Made by a program: the position numbers and the translations under genes. A stretch of 14,474 nt of DNA from Caldilineae bacterium (GTDB lineage Bacteria; Chloroflexota; Anaerolineae; J102): the NCBI GenBank assembly GCA_011176555.1, contig DUEF01000017.1, forward strand, positions 1-14,474. The letters are read 5' to 3'. Under the pieces are notes generated by a model. It searched no databases. It worked only from the letters and a program-made list of their open reading frames with translations, and was not told the DNA's origin. Shown piece by piece: positions 14,141 through 14,474 of this stretch (within the stretch, counting starts at the first letter, position 1; the number at the start of each line of letters is the position of its first letter).

Positions 14141-14474
14141 TATGCCATCTGCTCCGCCAGCCACGTAACCCAGGCGTCCGCACCTTCGCCCGACCGGCAG
14201 GAGAGCACGAAGAGGGAGGCGTCGGCGTTGACCATTTCCAGCCCGCGGCGGAAGTAGTCTACATCGAACTCGAACACGTCGATCAGATCGGCCTTGTTGA
14301 GCAGCACCACGTCGGCGACCGCGAACATGCCCGGGTACTTGTAGGGTTTGTCGTGCCCTTCGGGCACACTGGCGATGACGACGTTGAGGTCGGACCCCAG
14401 GTTGAAGTTGGCGGGGCAAACGAGATTACCCACATTTTCGATGAACAGCAGGGCGATTTCGTCCAGGGGCAAGT
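14140..14474 (-). CDS. hypB: Nickel-inserting GTPase HypB, C-terminal part (cut by window edge)
   Basis: HypB is the GTPase that, with HypA, loads nickel into the hydrogenase large subunit. Only the last 110 or so residues are in the window; the start and the Walker A motif lie beyond the right edge. Visible are LPLDEIALLFIENVGNLVCP (with the conserved Cys of the G-domain metal site), the guanine-specificity motif NKADL, and the C-terminal SCRSGEGADAWVTWLAEQ. The TTG near 14472 is an internal leucine codon, not a start. The TAA stop overlaps the hypF ATG by one base (TAATG), so the two genes are translationally coupled. This is the first gene of the hyp series in the window; hypA is not seen. 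Confidence 0.95.
   Translation of the reverse strand, partial: LPLDEIALLFIENVGNLVCPANFNLGSDLNVVIASVPEGHDKPYKYPGMFAVADVVLLNKADLIDVFEFDVDYFRRGLEMVNADASLFVLSCRSGEGADAWVTWLAEQMA

Noticed and set aside
14141..14419. Upstream extension of hypF by 93 residues
   Set aside because: It is the out-of-frame reading of hypB; the acylphosphatase domain begins right after the ATG at 14140, which overlaps the hypB stop.

Overview
The window reads as an ordinary-looking chromosomal segment of a GC-rich bacterium. My best guess is a Chloroflexota lineage (Anaerolineae or Caldilineae-like). That rests on overall gene style and on the many short heptamer arrays, not on a marker gene, so it is only moderately supported. 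No rRNA, tRNA, CRISPR array, transposase or phage gene is visible.

Layout, left to right. (1) Positions 84-3585, plus strand: nuoL and nuoM, two proton-pumping membrane subunits of respiratory complex I. They are the end of a nuo cluster that begins outside the window; nuoN does not follow. (2) Positions 3586-3783: a spacer with a heptamer array and an imperfect inverted-repeat element of about 148 bp between converging genes. (3) Positions 3781-6486, minus strand: an mgtE magnesium channel gene followed by a multipass MATE/ANKH-like transporter gene, probably one operon. (4) Positions 6487-7145: a divergent control region, a small Gly/Arg-rich protein gene with a perfect Shine-Dalgarno, a strong intrinsic terminator, and a candidate promoter. 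(5) Positions 7146-8977, plus strand: an OmpR-type response regulator and its histidine kinase, translationally coupled. (6) Positions 8991-14474, minus strand: hypB (partial) - hypF - hypC - hypD - hypE, the maturation set that builds and inserts the Fe(CN)2CO and Ni parts of [NiFe]-hydrogenase. HypF makes the carbamoyl/thiocyanate group on the C-terminal Cys of HypE, HypC-HypD assemble the iron centre, and HypB supplies nickel.

The signal not explained by the genes is a set of short tandem arrays with a strict 7-bp period (8-bp at one site), usually as two different arrays flanking a short unique spacer. They sit upstream of nuoL, after nuoM, in the gaps between hyp genes, at the 3' end of the MATE-like gene and, in frame, at three interdomain or loop positions inside hypF. 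They add or replace about 20-30 residues each in HypF without breaking the frame, and a perfect copy of one array would have created a stop codon that the real copy lacks. This is the most interesting feature of the window. It resembles in kind the heptanucleotide STRR repeats described in cyanobacteria, but its mechanism here is unknown.
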